Origin: Chloroflexota bacterium
GTDB taxonomy: Bacteria > Chloroflexota > Anaerolineae > Anaerolineales > VGOW01
Direction of reading: 5' to 3'
Assembly (NCBI GenBank): GCA_016197225.1
Contig: JACPWC010000114.1
Span: forward strand, 62,001 to 126,000
Length of the DNA stretch: 64,000 bases
The notes below the pieces were generated by a model, which was not told the DNA's origin, did not search any database, and worked only from the letters and a program-made list of their open reading frames with translations. How positions within the stretch are numbered: position 1 is the stretch's first letter; every line of letters starts with the position of its first letter. Positions 1 to 10,087 of the stretch are shown here, piece after piece. The translations under genes were made by a program, and so were the position numbers.

Positions 1-1
1 C

Positions 2-3000
2 AGCCTCGACGAGTTGCTCAGGATGAATATCCGTGACGTTTTGGCGCCCGAGGCTTTGAGCGAGTTTGAGCTTTATCTGAGAAGAATGCGAAAGAGGGGC
101 GTTGTGAGCGGAGAAATGGTGGTGCAAACCAAAGCTGGCGAAAGGCGCGTGTGGGAATACGATAATTCTCTGCGCACCGAAGGCGTCAACGAGCCGATTG
201 TGCGCGGCATGGCGCGTGACATCACCGAACGCAAGCTGGCCGAGGAAGCTCTGCGCGAGAGCGAAGAGCGTTTCCGGGCCACCTTCGAGCAGGCGGCGGT
301 AGGCGTTGCCAATGTCAGCCCGGATGGGCGCTGGCTGAGAGTCAACCAGGCGTTGTGCGACATCGTCGGTTACAGCCGCGAGGAGCTACTGCAACTCACG
401 TTTCAAGACATCACCCACCCCGACGACCTTGAAACTGATCTCGATCACGTCCGCCGGATTCTGGCCGGGGAAATGCAGACGTATGCCCTGGAGAAGCGTT
501 ACATCCACAAAGACGGCTCCCACGTCTGGATCGGCCTGACCGTCGCCCTCATGCGCGAGCCGTCGGGCGCGCCCAAGTATTTCATCTCCATCATCAAAGA
601 CATCAGCGAACACAGGCAGGCCGAAGAAGCTCTGAGCCAACACGCCTTCTACCTGGCGCGGCTCAACGACATCACCCAGGCCGCCGTCGGCGCCCTCGAT
701 TTTCAAACTCTCATACAAACTCTGGCCGACCGGCTGGGCGAGCTGATCCACGCTGACGGCTGTTACCTGACGATGTGGGATGAGGCCCGGCAACTGCCCG
801 TCCCCACTGCCGCCTCCGGCGAACTACGCGAGAACTATTACACAGCACGCGCCGCCGACGGCGAGTTGACGATGACGGCCTCGGTCCTGCGCGCCGGTCA
901 CGCCCTGGTCGCCGACGACGTTTTCAACAGCCCTTATCTCAGCCCGCGCATCGCCGCGCAGTACCCGGCCCGCTCGGTGCTGGGCCTGCCGCTGATCGCC
1001 GACGGCCAAAAACTGGGGGCGGCACTGATCGCCTTCAACCAGCCGCACCACTTCACCCCGGACGAGATCGCCCGCTGTGAGCAGGCCGCCGGGCAGATTG
1101 CCCTGGCGATTGCCAAAGCCCGCCTGCTCGACGATGTTCAACGCGAACTACAGGAACGCAAGCAAATGGAGGCGGCCCTGCGGCTGGCAGAGGCCAAGTA
1201 CCGGACACTGGTGAATCAAGTTCCGGCCATCATTTACGCCGCCGCCCTCGACCGGCCGTACACCGAAACCTACATCAGCCCGCAAGTGGAAAGGATGCTG
1301 GGATTCTCGGCAGACGAGTGGCTGGCTCAACCGGATTTCTGGATGCAACGGCTTCACCCCGACGATCGTGAGCGAGTGCTGGCGGAGCTGGACAGGACCG
1401 CGCACAGCGGCGAGTTCTCCCCGCTTGAATACCGCCTGCTGGCCCGTGATGGCCGCGCCGTCTGGATTCATGATGAAGGAGTGGTGGCCAATGATGGATT
1501 CGACCAATTGCAGATCGTGCAAGGCGTGATGCTGGACATCACCGAGCGCAAGCTGGCTGAAGCCGCACTGGAGCGCTCACTCTCCGTGCTCCAGGCCACG
1601 CTCGAATCCACCGGCGACGGTATTCTGGTTGTCGGCGGCAATCAAATCATCAACTTCAATCAAAAGTTCGCGGCTATGTGGGGCATTCCAAGTCACATTC
1701 TCGAGACCCGAAATAGCCAACAGGTGATGGCCTATGCCCTGCCTCGACTACGCAACCCGGAAGACTTTCTGGCCAAAGTGGGCATCTTGCGGGCCGACCC
1801 GGCGGCCATCTTCCAGGACACGATAGAGCTTAAAGATGGCCGGGCCGTCGAGGTTTACTCCCAGCCTCAAGCCATCGGCGACACAATCATAGGCCGAGTG
1901 TTGAGCTTCCGCGACATCACCGAGCGCAAACAGCACGAACGCGAGCGCGAAGCCATTCTCGCCGTTGCCACTGCCTTGCGCGTCGCCCAGTCGCGGGCCG
2001 AGATGTTGCCCATCATCCTCGAACAACTGCTCGCATTGCTGGGAGTGGACAGCGCTGCGGTAGGAATGCTCGACTCTGGCGCGGGCCAGGTGGTGATTGA
2101 ACTGGGGCGCGGGGAATGGGCAACCGCCACCGGTTTGCGGCTCCCGCCCGGCGAAGGCATCGGCGGCCTGGTGGCCGCCACCGGCCGGCCCTATCTGACC
2201 AATGACGTGCGAGGCGAGGCCCCGGTCGTCCACCCCGAATTCTTCAAGAAAACTTCCGCTGTCGCTTGCGTTCCGCTCATCGCCCAGGGTCAAACTATCG
2301 GCGTGCTGTGGACGGGCCGGGGCCAGGCCGGCGGGCCGGCCATTTTTTCAGACATTACCCAGGACGACCTGCGCCTGCTCACCGCCATCGGCGAAATTGC
2401 CGCCAACGCCATTCACCGCGCCGCCCTGCACGAGCAGACCCGGCAACGCCTTGAACAATTGAAAGCTCTGCGGGCCATTGACACTGCCATCAGTTCCGGC
2501 TCTGACTTGCCTGGCACGCTCGACATTGTCCTCAGGCAGGTAGTGGCCCAGTTGGGCGTGGATGCCGCCACTGTGCTCCTGCTCGACCCGCAAACGCAGA
2601 TGTTGAAATACGCCGCCGGGCAAGGATTCAGCTCCAAAATCATCGAAGAGACACGTCTGCATTTGGGCGAGGGGCACGCCGGCCGGGCCGCCCTGGAACG
2701 GCGCATTGTCGCGATCCCAAATTTGGCGGAGGCTCAGAGTGATCCTCTGCTCACGCCCCTTTTGCAAGCTGAAGGCTTTATCAGCTATTACGGGGTGTCG
2801 CTCGTCGCCAAAGGGCAGGTCAAAGGTGTCTTTGAAGTTTTCCACCGCGCGCCGCTCAAGCCCGACCCGGAATGGCTGAACTACCTGGAGACTCTGGCCG
2901 GTCAGGCCGCTATCGCCATAGACAATGTGGAACTATTCGAAGGCTTGCAAGATTCCAACAGGGAACTGGCCCTGGCCTACGATGCCACCATCGAAGGCTG

Positions 3001-3529
3001 GTCGCGCGCGCTCGATCTGCGCGATAAAGAGACCGAGGGCCACAGCCGGCGCGTCACCGAAATGACCATGCGGCTGGCGCAGGCGGTGAGCATGAGCGAA
3101 GCCGAACTGGAACACGTGCGCCGCGGGGCGCTTCTGCACGACATCGGCAAGATGGGCATCCCCGACGCCATTCTGCTGAAGCCGGATAAATTGACGGACG
3201 AGGAGTGGGGGGTCATGCGTAAGCACCCGCAGTATGCTTACGACATGCTCTCGCCCATCACCTACCTGCGCCCGGCGCTCGACATCCCCCGCTACCACCA
3301 CGAGAAATGGGACGGCTCCGGTTATCCGTTCAGGCTGAGCGGCCAGCAAATACCAGTGGCCGCCCGCCTCTTCGCCGTCGTGGACGTGTGGGACGCCTTG
3401 CTCGCCGACCGGCCTTATCGTCAGGGCTGGCCGAAAGAAAAAGTGCTCGAGCACATTCGAGAACAGTCGGGCAAGCACTTTGATCCGCAGGTGGTGGAGT
3501 TGTTCTTGATGCTCGTGACGAACGAGTAA
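2..3529 (+). CDS. PAS/GAF multi-sensor HD-GYP phosphodiesterase (5' end cut by window)
   Basis: The reading frame is open to the left edge, so the N-terminus lies outside the window. The visible ~1,175 residues read as the end of a PAS domain, a full PAS (about 85-205), GAF (225-375), two PAS (395-515 and 525-640), two GAF (655-805 and 820-965) and a C-terminal HD-GYP domain (985-1165). PAS units end in the usual D-I-T-E-R-K boundary motif. The HD-GYP core is intact: LLHDIGK near 1040 and [12 protein letters not shown] near 1093. The family hydrolyses the second messenger c-di-GMP, so this is probably an active cytoplasmic phosphodiesterase tuned by small-ligand or redox sensing. No kinase or membrane segment is visible in the part present. 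Confidence 0.9.
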   Translation, partial: SLDELLRMNIRDVLAPEALSEFELYLRRMRKRGVVSGEMVVQTKAGERRVWEYDNSLRTEGVNEPIVRGMARDITERKLAEEALRESEERFRATFEQAAVGVANVSPDGRWLRVNQALCDIVGYSREELLQLTFQDITHPDDLETDLDHVRRILAGEMQTYALEKRYIHKDGSHVWIGLTVALMREPSGAPKYFISIIKDISEHRQAEEALSQHAFYLARLNDITQAAVGALDFQTLIQTLADRLGELIHADGCYLTMWDEARQLPVPTAASGELRENYYTARAADGELTMTASVLRAGHALVADDVFNSPYLSPRIAAQYPARSVLGLPLIADGQKLGAALIAFNQPHHFTPDEIARCEQAAGQIALAIAKARLLDDVQRELQERKQMEAALRLAEAKYRTLVNQVPAIIYAAALDRPYTETYISPQVERMLGFSADEWLAQPDFWMQRLHPDDRERVLAELDRTAHSGEFSPLEYRLLARDGRAVWIHDEGVVANDGFDQLQIVQGVMLDITERKLAEAALERSLSVLQATLESTGDGILVVGGNQIINFNQKFAAMWGIPSHILETRNSQQVMAYALPRLRNPEDFLAKVGILRADPAAIFQDTIELKDGRAVEVYSQPQAIGDTIIGRVLSFRDITERKQHEREREAILAVATALRVAQSRAEMLPIILEQLLALLGVDSAAVGMLDSGAGQVVIELGRGEWATATGLRLPPGEGIGGLVAATGRPYLTNDVRGEAPVVHPEFFKKTSAVACVPLIAQGQTIGVLWTGRGQAGGPAIFSDITQDDLRLLTAIGEIAANAIHRAALHEQTRQRLEQLKALRAIDTAISSGSDLPGTLDIVLRQVVAQLGVDAATVLLLDPQTQMLKYAAGQGFSSKIIEETRLHLGEGHAGRAALERRIVAIPNLAEAQSDPLLTPLLQAEGFISYYGVSLVAKGQVKGVFEVFHRAPLKPDPEWLNYLETLAGQAAIAIDNVELFEGLQDSNRELALAYDATIEGWSRALDLRDKETEGHSRRVTEMTMRLAQAVSMSEAELEHVRRGALLHDIGKMGIPDAILLKPDKLTDEEWGVMRKHPQYAYDMLSPITYLRPALDIPRYHHEKWDGSGYPFRLSGQQIPVAARLFAVVDVWDALLADRPYRQGWPKEKVLEHIREQSGKHFDPQVVELFLMLVTNE

Positions 3530-4057
3530 GTTGCGCCGCCTGAAGCAGGGCCGGCAACACCTCACCTGCCAGGCCGCGCAGAACATAAGTTGCATCTCTC
3601 ACTCCGGTGGCAATCCGTTTCCCGGGGCAGGCTGGCTTTCATTTCCCATTCATTCCGTCTACTCCATTTCTAAACAACTGTTCAGTACAGTAACGGCTTC
3701 TCAGCATTGTCTCAGTTTTGCCGCAGAAAATAATGCTATAGTGGGTCTTGCTGATTGTGATGGTTCTGCCAGGTTCAACGTAAAAAGAAATGGGTCTCCC
3801 GGCTTGAGCGTGAATTGGGACGCAGACGCAAAGCGCGCAGATGAACGCAGATTTTGTTTTTTATCAGCGAAAATCAGCGCGCAGAGCGTCTGCGTCCCAA
3901 AACTTTTTTTCACGTTAAATCTGGTAGAGCCAAAAATAAATCTGCGTTTATCAGCGTGAATCTGCGTTCCATTTCCCGTTAAAGCCGGAGACCTCGCTGA
4001 GATTCAACAGAGGCGTTTCCCGAAGGGCCTTTTCCTCACAAGCAAAAAAGAAGAGCA
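3530..4057. other. Intergenic region with dispersed repeat and possible promoter
   Basis: No credible gene: the open frames here have coding-atypical composition and run through repeat DNA. An extended -10 like TGCTATAGT lies at 3734-3742, about 315 bases before the protease start, with no well-spaced -35 box. Positions 3792-3931 are a repeat whose inverted copy lies at 54703-54841. A related AT-rich stretch (AATCTGCGTT words) continues to about 3975. A GAAGAG sequence just before position 4058 is a plausible ribosome binding site for the next gene. Confidence 0.6.
3792..3931. repeat. 140-bp dispersed repeat, copy 1 (inverted relative to copy 2)
   Basis: This stretch is the near-perfect reverse complement of 54703-54841; the difference I can see is one T in a T-run (7 versus 6). 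Inside it, TGGGACGCAGACGC at 3816-3829 is mirrored by GCGTCTGCGTCCCA at 3886-3899, giving an 84-bp unit with 14-bp terminal inverted repeats and no room for a protein. A related shorter sequence (ACAGACGCAAAGCGCACAG) lies at 10806-10824. It looks like a non-autonomous, MITE-like or palindromic intergenic element. Confidence 0.85.
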
Positions 4058-4894
4058 ATGAACGAGCCGTTCGCTTCACAACCTGTGTCGTGGCGACCCC
4101 GCCTCCTACGCCTTCGTCGGCGCGCCCGAAGAGCCTTGCCGTTCGCCGCCGGCATGTTGGCCACGCTTGTGGCACTCGCGCTCTATAACCTTCTCCTTCC
4201 CGCCCCTCGCCCGCTGACGATAAGCGAGATGAATGAAGTCGTTGCCCAGGCCCTGGCCTCGGCGACGCCGCCCCCCACCTTCTCGGCCCGCGTGTACCGG
4301 GTGATACAACCTTCGCTCGTTCTCATCGAAACACAGGGTTCGGGCCTGGACGATGGAGAAGGCCGCCTGGGGAGCGGCGTTGTGATTGACGACCTGGGCG
4401 ATATTCTCACCAGCCTGCACGTCGTCGCCAAAGCCTCAGCCATCCGGATCACATTTGCCGATGGCACTCAATCCGGCGCGCAGGTGATTGTCGAACAGCC
4501 GGAAAACGACATCGCCGTTCTGCGCGCCAACCGGCTCCCGGCGCTGTTAGTGCCCGCCATCCTGGGAAACCCCGATGCCAGTCGTGTCGGCGACGAAGCC
4601 TTTGTCGTCGGCAACCCCTTTGGCCTTTACAGTTCGATGAGCGCCGGGGTGATCTCCGGTTTCGGCCGATCGTTTGAACAACCGGATAACGGGCAAATCT
4701 TACAAGGCTTAATTCAGGTGGACGCCGCCGTGAATCCCGGCAACTCCGGCGGCCCGCTGCTCAACCGTGACGGCCACGTGATCGGCATTATCACCGGAAT
4801 TGTGAATCCAACCGAACAGGATGTTTTTATCGGAATCGGCTTTGCCGTGCCCATCGGTGAAGCCGCCGCCGCCGCCGGTTCACCGCCTCATTAA
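4058..4894 (+). CDS. Membrane-anchored trypsin-like serine protease (HtrA/DegP type) without PDZ
   Basis: A 278-residue protein with a basic N-terminus, one hydrophobic segment (about residues 30-47) and a chymotrypsin-fold protease domain. The triad is visible as TSLHVV (His), ENDIAVL (Asp) and NPGNSGGPL (Ser). The fold runs to GIGFAVPI, where HtrA proteins normally continue into a linker and a PDZ domain; here the protein stops after an Ala-rich tail of about a dozen residues. It is therefore a protease domain alone, presumably outside the membrane, degrading damaged envelope proteins. The stop is 14 bases before the MoxR start, so the two may be co-transcribed. PDZ-less HtrA proteins exist; a recent truncation is the alternative. 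Confidence 0.85.
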   Translation: MNEPFASQPVSWRPRLLRLRRRARRALPFAAGMLATLVALALYNLLLPAPRPLTISEMNEVVAQALASATPPPTFSARVYRVIQPSLVLIETQGSGLDDGEGRLGSGVVIDDLGDILTSLHVVAKASAIRITFADGTQSGAQVIVEQPENDIAVLRANRLPALLVPAILGNPDASRVGDEAFVVGNPFGLYSSMSAGVISGFGRSFEQPDNGQILQGLIQVDAAVNPGNSGGPLLNRDGHVIGIITGIVNPTEQDVFIGIGFAVPIGEAAAAAGSPPH

Positions 4895-4908
4895 CAAAGG
4901 AGATGATG

Positions 4909-5919
4909 ATGGATCAAGTTGCCAAGCCCGAAAACCGATCCCCGATGGAGCGCGTCTTGTACGAAGTGAAGAAAGTCATCGTCGGGCAGGATCACCTGCT
5001 GGAGCGGCTGGTCGTGGCGCTGTTGGCTCGAGGGCATATCCTGGTCGAAGGCGTGCCGGGCCTGGCCAAGACCCTGGCGATCAAAACCCTGGCCGAGGCC
5101 ATTGGCGGCGAATTCAAGCGCATCCAGTTCACGCCCGACCTGGTCCCGGCTGATTTAATTGGCACCCGCATTTACAACCAGAAGACGGGGGAATTCAACA
5201 CCTCGCTCGGCCCGGTCTTTACCAACCTCCTGCTGGCCGACGAGATCAACCGCGCCCCGGCCAAAGTGCAAAGCGCCCTGCTCGAAGTGATGCAGGAAAG
5301 ACAGGTGACCATCGGGCGCGAGACCTTCAAGGTGCCGCATCCCTTCCTGGTGCTGGCCACCCAAAACCCTATTGAAACCGAAGGCACTTACCCTTTGCCC
5401 GAAGCCCAGGTGGACCGCTTCATGCTCAAGGTGCTGGTCGGCTACCCCAGCCCCACTGAAGAGTTCGTCATCGTCGAACGGATGACGGGCGTGTTGCAGG
5501 CCGTGCAGAAAGTGTTGACCACCGAACAGTTGGCGAGCCTGCAACAAGCCGCCGACCAGGTGTACGTAGACCCGGCTCTCATTGACTACGCCGTCCGCAT
5601 CGTAACTTCGACGCGCCGCCTCAAAGAACACGGCCTGAAAGAATTAGAGCACTACGTCATGTTCGGCGCCAGCCCGCGCGCTTCAATTAACTTGATCCTC
5701 ACCGCGCGGGCGTTGGCCTTTGTGCGCGGGCGCAACTACGCCCTGCCGCAGGACGTGCTGGACATGGCGCTCGACGTGTTGCGCCACCGCCTGGTGCTTT
5801 CCTATGAGGCGCTCTCGGACAACGTGGCCGGCGACGACCTGTTGAAAAAGATTCTCGACCGCATCCCGATCCCGGTGGTGCCCCTGCACGAGCATGTCAA
5901 TGTCCGCGTCAACGCCTGA
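4909..5919 (+). CDS. MoxR family AAA+ ATPase
   Basis: A 336-residue AAA+ ATPase of the MoxR group. Walker A is GVPGLAKT (about residue 47) and Walker B LLADEINR (about 108), followed by the family motif AKVQSALLEVMQE and sensor ATQNPIE. MoxR ATPases act as chaperones that insert cofactors or assemble complexes, usually with VWA partners encoded nearby, as here. Three in-frame ATGs lie at 4903, 4906 and 4909. The ribosome binding site AAAGGAG (4896-4902) touches the first one, so the third, six bases away, is the better start. The 3' end overlaps the DUF58 gene by 26 bases. Confidence 0.93.
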   Translation: MDQVAKPENRSPMERVLYEVKKVIVGQDHLLERLVVALLARGHILVEGVPGLAKTLAIKTLAEAIGGEFKRIQFTPDLVPADLIGTRIYNQKTGEFNTSLGPVFTNLLLADEINRAPAKVQSALLEVMQERQVTIGRETFKVPHPFLVLATQNPIETEGTYPLPEAQVDRFMLKVLVGYPSPTEEFVIVERMTGVLQAVQKVLTTEQLASLQQAADQVYVDPALIDYAVRIVTSTRRLKEHGLKELEHYVMFGASPRASINLILTARALAFVRGRNYALPQDVLDMALDVLRHRLVLSYEALSDNVAGDDLLKKILDRIPIPVVPLHEHVNVRVNA

Positions 5920-6814
5920 GCGGGGAATGCCCGACCGGATTCTGCAACGCCTCGACTGGCAGGTCATCCGCCGCCTCGACGGCCTTTTGCAGGGCGACTA
6001 CCGCAGCCTCTTTTACGGCTACGGCGTGGATTTTGCCGACCTGCGCGAATATCAACCAGAGGACGACATTCGCTACATTGACTGGAACGTCACGGCACGG
6101 ATGGACACGCCGTATGTCCGCCAATATGTCGAAGATCGCGATCTCACCGCCTGGTTTCTGCTCGACCTGAGTCCGTCCATGGACTTTGGCACGACCCAGA
6201 CCCGGAGTTTGAAGCGGACGGTGTTGATTGATTTCGTCACCACCCTGGCCCGCCTGCTCACCCGTCACGGCAATCGCGTTGGGGCAATGTTCTACGGCGG
6301 TCGGGTGGAGCCGCTGCGCGCGATCCCGGCCCGGGGCGGGCGGCTCCAGGTCTTGCGCCTGATCAACGATCTGCTCAAGCAACCACGTCTGCCCAAAGCG
6401 CCGTTCACCAACCTGTCTCCGCTGATCGAAGCCGGACTGCAAGCCATCAAGAGGCGCTCGTTGATCTTCATCATCTCGGATTTTATCAGCGCGCCAGGGT
6501 GGGAGCGGCCCCTGAGCCTGCTCAACCGGCGGCACGAGGTTCTGGCCGTTCGCCTGTGGGACCTGCGCGAAGCCGAGCTTCCAGACATCGGCCCGGTCAT
6601 CATGGAGGACTCAGAGACCGGCGAGCAACTCTACGTGGATACGCACGACCAAAGCTTTCGCCGGCGTTTTCAAGAGGCGGCCCGGGAGCGCGAATCAGAA
6701 TTGGGCGCGGCGTTCAAACGAGCCGGCGTGGATGCGCTGTCGCTCTCGACCGAGGAAGACCTGACGCGAGCCATTGTGCGTTTTGCCGGCCTGCGGCGGC
6801 AACGGCGAAGATGA
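5894..6814 (+). CDS. DUF58 domain protein (MoxR partner)
   Basis: A 306-residue DUF58 protein. The family signature is clear: a GDYRS...GVDFADLREYQPEDD stretch followed by IDWNVTAR, then a VWA-like region with LLDLSPSMDFG (a metal-site DxSxS variant). DUF58 proteins are nearly always encoded beside MoxR and are thought to be clients or partners of it; the reaction is unknown. The gene begins inside the end of moxR, so translation is probably coupled. Other in-frame starts at 5900 and 5927 are possible. The first VWA gene begins 14 bases downstream. Confidence 0.9.
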   Translation: MSMSASTPERGMPDRILQRLDWQVIRRLDGLLQGDYRSLFYGYGVDFADLREYQPEDDIRYIDWNVTARMDTPYVRQYVEDRDLTAWFLLDLSPSMDFGTTQTRSLKRTVLIDFVTTLARLLTRHGNRVGAMFYGGRVEPLRAIPARGGRLQVLRLINDLLKQPRLPKAPFTNLSPLIEAGLQAIKRRSLIFIISDFISAPGWERPLSLLNRRHEVLAVRLWDLREAELPDIGPVIMEDSETGEQLYVDTHDQSFRRRFQEAARERESELGAAFKRAGVDALSLSTEEDLTRAIVRFAGLRRQRRR

Positions 6815-6828
6815 AAGCGAATTGACCT

Positions 6829-7836
6829 ATGACCTTCATCTGGCCGGTGATGTTATTTCTTCTGGTGGTGATTCCACTGTTCGCCGGGTTGTATTGGCAG
6901 CGGCTGGAACAGCGACGGCGACTGGTGGCGCGCTACGGCAGTCTGGGGCTGGCGCAAGCGGACTCGGGCCGCCGGCCCGGTTTGCGCCGCCATTTGCCCC
7001 CGGCGCTCTTCATGCTCTCGATCGCCATTCTCATCATCGCCCTGGCCCGCCCGCAAGCCGTCGTCAGCCTGCCGAGGGTGGAAGGCACGGTGATCCTGGC
7101 CTTTGATGTCTCCGGAAGCATGGCCGCCGATGACATGCAACCGAGCCGGATGGAAGCGGCCAAGGCCGCCGTCCTGGACTTTGTTCAACGCCAGCCGCCC
7201 AGCGTGCAGATCGGCGTTGTCGCTTTCAGCGACAGCGGCTTTGCCGTGCAAGCGCCGACAAACGATCAGGAGCTAATTCTCGCCGCCGTCAACCGCCTGA
7301 CCCCGGCGCGTGGCACGTCGCTGGCCAACGGAATCTTTGTTTCGCTTAACACCCTTGCCACGAATGTAGCGCAAGACCCGCTTCTCCTCAGCAATCTGAC
7401 TCCGGCGCCCACCCTGGCCCCCACGCCAGTGCCGCCGGGCACTTACTCGCCCGCAGTCATCCTATTGCTTAGCGACGGTGAGAACAACGTGTCGCCAAAC
7501 CCGCTGGTCGCCGCCCAGGCCGCCGCCGAGCGCGGCGTGCGTATTTACACAGTCGGCATTGGCAGCGCGGCGGGGACCACCCTGCAAATTGACGGCTTCA
7601 ACATCCACACCCAGTTGGACGAGGCCATGTTGCAACAAATCGCCCAACTCACTGGCGGCGCTTACTACAATGCTCAAGATGAAGAAGACTTGCGCGCGAT
7701 TTACGAAAACATCGATCCGCAGTTGGTGATCAAACCGGAAACAATGGAAGTTACCTCAATTTTCGCGGGCGTCAGCATCCTCCTGTTGCTGGTTGGCGGC
7801 GCGCTGTCGCTCTGGTGGTTCAGCCGCTTACCGTGA
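6829..7836 (+). CDS. VWA-domain membrane protein (BatA-like)
   Basis: A 335-residue protein with the BatA-type plan: two N-terminal membrane segments (about 5-22 and 58-76), a von Willebrand A domain with an intact metal site DVSGSMAADD (about 92) and LLLSDGENN, and one C-terminal membrane segment (about 310-328). A Pro/Thr-rich loop (LTPAPTLAPTPVPPG) interrupts the VWA domain. It belongs to the operon after moxR and DUF58 and probably forms a membrane complex that the MoxR ATPase remodels. The role is known only in general terms (stress tolerance, Bat/aerotolerance-type operons). Confidence 0.9.
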   Translation: MTFIWPVMLFLLVVIPLFAGLYWQRLEQRRRLVARYGSLGLAQADSGRRPGLRRHLPPALFMLSIAILIIALARPQAVVSLPRVEGTVILAFDVSGSMAADDMQPSRMEAAKAAVLDFVQRQPPSVQIGVVAFSDSGFAVQAPTNDQELILAAVNRLTPARGTSLANGIFVSLNTLATNVAQDPLLLSNLTPAPTLAPTPVPPGTYSPAVILLLSDGENNVSPNPLVAAQAAAERGVRIYTVGIGSAAGTTLQIDGFNIHTQLDEAMLQQIAQLTGGAYYNAQDEEDLRAIYENIDPQLVIKPETMEVTSIFAGVSILLLLVGGALSLWWFSRLP

Positions 7837-7846
7837 AAGGTGAAAG

Positions 7847-8908
7847 ATGGACTGGCTCTGGCCCGCTTTCTTATTCCTGCTGGGATTAATTCCGCTCGTC
7901 GTCGTGGCCTACGTTTGGATGTTACGGCGGCGACAGCGTTTTGCAGTGCGCTATTCCAGCCTGACTCTGGTGCGCGCCGCTCTGCCCCGCCACTCGTTCT
8001 GGCGGCGGCATTTGCCGTTTGCCCTGTTCGTGATGGCGCTGTCAAGTCTGGTGGTGGCGCTGGGGCGGCCGGTGACGATTGTCAGCGTGCCCGCCGGGCG
8101 AACGACGGTTATTCTCACGTTGGATGTCTCACGAAGCATGTGCGCCACCGACATTCCGCCCAACCGGCTGGAGGCGGCCAAAGCCGCGGCGCGGTTGTTT
8201 ATTCAACGCCAAAGCGCCACGACTCAGATCGGCATCGTCGCCTTCGCCGGCTTCGCCGAGTTGATCCAGCCGCCCACTACCGATCAGGAAGTGCTGGAAG
8301 ACGCGGTTGACAGCCTGCTCACCGCCCGCCGGACGGCGATTGGCAGTGCCATCCTCGAGTCGTTGGATGCCATAGCCGAAATTGATCAGAGTGTTGCGCC
8401 GAGTGTGAGCGGATTAGCCTCCGGCGTTCAGCCCACGCCCGTGCCACAGGGCGCTTACGCTCCGGCCATTATTGTGTTGCTGACTGACGGCGTGAGCAAT
8501 ACCGGGCCGTTGCCGCTGGAGGCCGCGCAACAGGCGGTTGACCGGGGCATCCGCGTTTACACGATTGGGTTTGGCACGGCCAATGAGAGTCAGTCACTGC
8601 CGTTTTGCGGCCAACCCTCTCAGGGCGGAGACCCTTTTGGCGGTGGCCTTTTCTTTGGCGGCGGGGGCGGTGGTGGATTTCGCCGGGGGATTGATGAGGC
8701 GACGTTGAGGCAAGTTGCCGAGATGACCGGCGGGGAATATTTCTCGGCGGAGAGCGCGGGCGAACTTCAGGAAGTTTTCCAGAACCTGCCCATCCATTTG
8801 ATTACCCGGCACGAAACCACCGAAATCAGCGTCGCGTTTGCGGCCCTCGGCGCGCTCCTGGCGGCGCTGGCCGTCGCCCTCTCAATGATCTGGCATCCAC
8901 TGCCCTGA
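7847..8908 (+). CDS. Second VWA-domain membrane protein (BatA/BatB-like paralogue)
   Basis: A 353-residue paralogue of the preceding protein, with the same two N-terminal membrane segments, a VWA domain with metal site DVSRSMCATD and LLTDGVSN, and a C-terminal membrane segment. It differs by a Gly-rich loop near residues 260-285 (a run of GGG with Phe and Asp) between the VWA core and the last helix. AAAGGTG at 7836-7842 is a good ribosome binding site, four bases before the ATG. Tandem VWA genes in a moxR operon probably arose by duplication and may form a heterodimer. Confidence 0.9.
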   Translation: MDWLWPAFLFLLGLIPLVVVAYVWMLRRRQRFAVRYSSLTLVRAALPRHSFWRRHLPFALFVMALSSLVVALGRPVTIVSVPAGRTTVILTLDVSRSMCATDIPPNRLEAAKAAARLFIQRQSATTQIGIVAFAGFAELIQPPTTDQEVLEDAVDSLLTARRTAIGSAILESLDAIAEIDQSVAPSVSGLASGVQPTPVPQGAYAPAIIVLLTDGVSNTGPLPLEAAQQAVDRGIRVYTIGFGTANESQSLPFCGQPSQGGDPFGGGLFFGGGGGGGFRRGIDEATLRQVAEMTGGEYFSAESAGELQEVFQNLPIHLITRHETTEISVAFAALGALLAALAVALSMIWHPLP

Positions 8909-9229
8909 GAGTTTCTCAGAGTATCCCTAAAGTCGCGGAGTCTGCGCTCCAGGTGCAGGCATCCGACGGCATCTGGGGATGCCGCCTCCTCATAACAGCT
9001 TTGGGAAAGCCCTGAAGAGTTTCTGAACTCAAGCCGGAATCCTGCCGCGCGCTTGTCAACACCGGCGAGCGCGCCCGGCCTATAACTCGTCGCGGCTGTG
9101 CTTGCCCTTCTGTAGAATCTTCTCGACGTAGCCGATCAACAGCAATCAATCTTCGGGCATCAAGTCTTTGGCCGTGAAGCGCGGCAACAGGCTGTAGATT
9201 TGGCGCGTTGGCAAGCAGTTTACTTGTCG
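8909..9229. other. Intergenic region after the MoxR-VWA operon
   Basis: No convincing gene. A small hairpin (CGGCATC at 8967-8973 and GATGCCG at 8978-8984) lacks a following T-run, so it is not a clear terminator. On the minus strand between about 9205 and 9080, two short frames read IYSLLPRFTAKDLMPED and LIGYVEKILQKGKHSRDEL and then stop; they could be the frameshifted tail of a lost gene, but this is weak. Confidence 0.4.
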
Positions 9230-9259
9230 TTGACAGCCACAACAAGGTTGAAGTATATT
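9230..9259 (+). promoter_or_regulatory. Sigma-70-type promoter for the PPK2 pair
   Basis: A perfect -35 box TTGACA (9230-9235) and a -10 box TATATT (9254-9259) are separated by 18 bases. Transcription would start near 9266, giving a leader of about 54 bases with AGAGGA (9305-9310) as ribosome binding site. This is the best match to the consensus promoter in the window. Confidence 0.75.
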
Positions 9260-9319
9260 GCCGCAAGCGCAAGAGGTGATCAACCGCGCCACCGGTCTAA
9301 GCCAAGAGGATGAAACTCT

Positions 9320-10087
9320 ATGCTCGAACAAGTTGATCTCAATCAGTCGGTCTCCAAGACCGAATACAAGAGCCGCCTGCCGGAACTGCAACAGCGGTTG
9401 TACGACCTTGAGCACGCGATGTTCAAGGCGAACGCGCCGGTGGCCGTTGTGTTCGAAGGGTGGGCCGCCGCCGGCAAGGGAAGCACGATTAACACCCTCA
9501 CCGAACAGCTCGACGCGCGCGGCTTCCGGGTGGTGCCCATCTCGCCGCCCCGCACGAGTGAGACTCGTTATCCCTGGCTGTGGCGCTTCTGGCAAAAGAC
9601 TCCGGCTTACGGGCAAATGGTGATGTTCGACACCTCGTGGTATCGCCGGGTGCTGATTGACCGTGTAAGCAAGACAGTAAAGAAGCGTGAATGGGGGCAA
9701 GCCTATCAGGACATTGCCGAGTTTGAGGAGCAGTTGGCGAACGACGGGACGGCCATTGTCAAGTTCTGGCTTCACATCAGCAAGAAGGAGCAAGGCAGGC
9801 GATTCAAGAAACTGCTCAAGGATAAATTGACGGCGTGGCAGGTGACTGAGGAAGACGCCGCCCAACACAAAGCTTACGATAAATATCTGACAGCGGTGGA
9901 AGAGATGCTGGCCCGCACCGACTCGCCTTACGCGCCGTGGACGATTGTGGAAGCGACCGACCGCTACTTTACCCGGATCAAAGTTTACGAGACGCTGATC
10001 CGGTCACTGGAAGGGCGGCTGGGGCTTCAACCGCCGCCTGAACCAGCCAAAACAAAACGCAAGCCGAAGGAGGCCGCCCATGCTTGA
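9320..10087 (+). CDS. PPK2-family protein with altered Walker motifs (N-terminal half of a split class II PPK2?)
   Basis: A 255-residue polyphosphate kinase 2 domain. The fold signatures are present, but the two catalytic motifs are altered: the P-loop reads GWAAAGKGS where active enzymes have GWDAAGKGG, and Walker B reads FDTSWYRR instead of FDRSWYGR. In class II PPK2 enzymes (polyphosphate:AMP phosphotransferases, about 490-500 residues) two PPK2 domains are fused and only the C-terminal one is catalytic. Here the domains are two genes overlapping by 8 bases, adding up to about 490 residues. I infer that this protein is the structural, non-catalytic partner. The C-terminus is a charged Pro/Lys tail where the fusion linker would be. 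Confidence 0.85.
   Translation: MLEQVDLNQSVSKTEYKSRLPELQQRLYDLEHAMFKANAPVAVVFEGWAAAGKGSTINTLTEQLDARGFRVVPISPPRTSETRYPWLWRFWQKTPAYGQMVMFDTSWYRRVLIDRVSKTVKKREWGQAYQDIAEFEEQLANDGTAIVKFWLHISKKEQGRRFKKLLKDKLTAWQVTEEDAAQHKAYDKYLTAVEEMLARTDSPYAPWTIVEATDRYFTRIKVYETLIRSLEGRLGLQPPPEPAKTKRKPKEAAHA

Noticed and set aside
3531-3959. 142-codon open frame after the HD-GYP gene
   Set aside because: It runs through the 140-bp repeat and reads as low-quality sequence without motifs.
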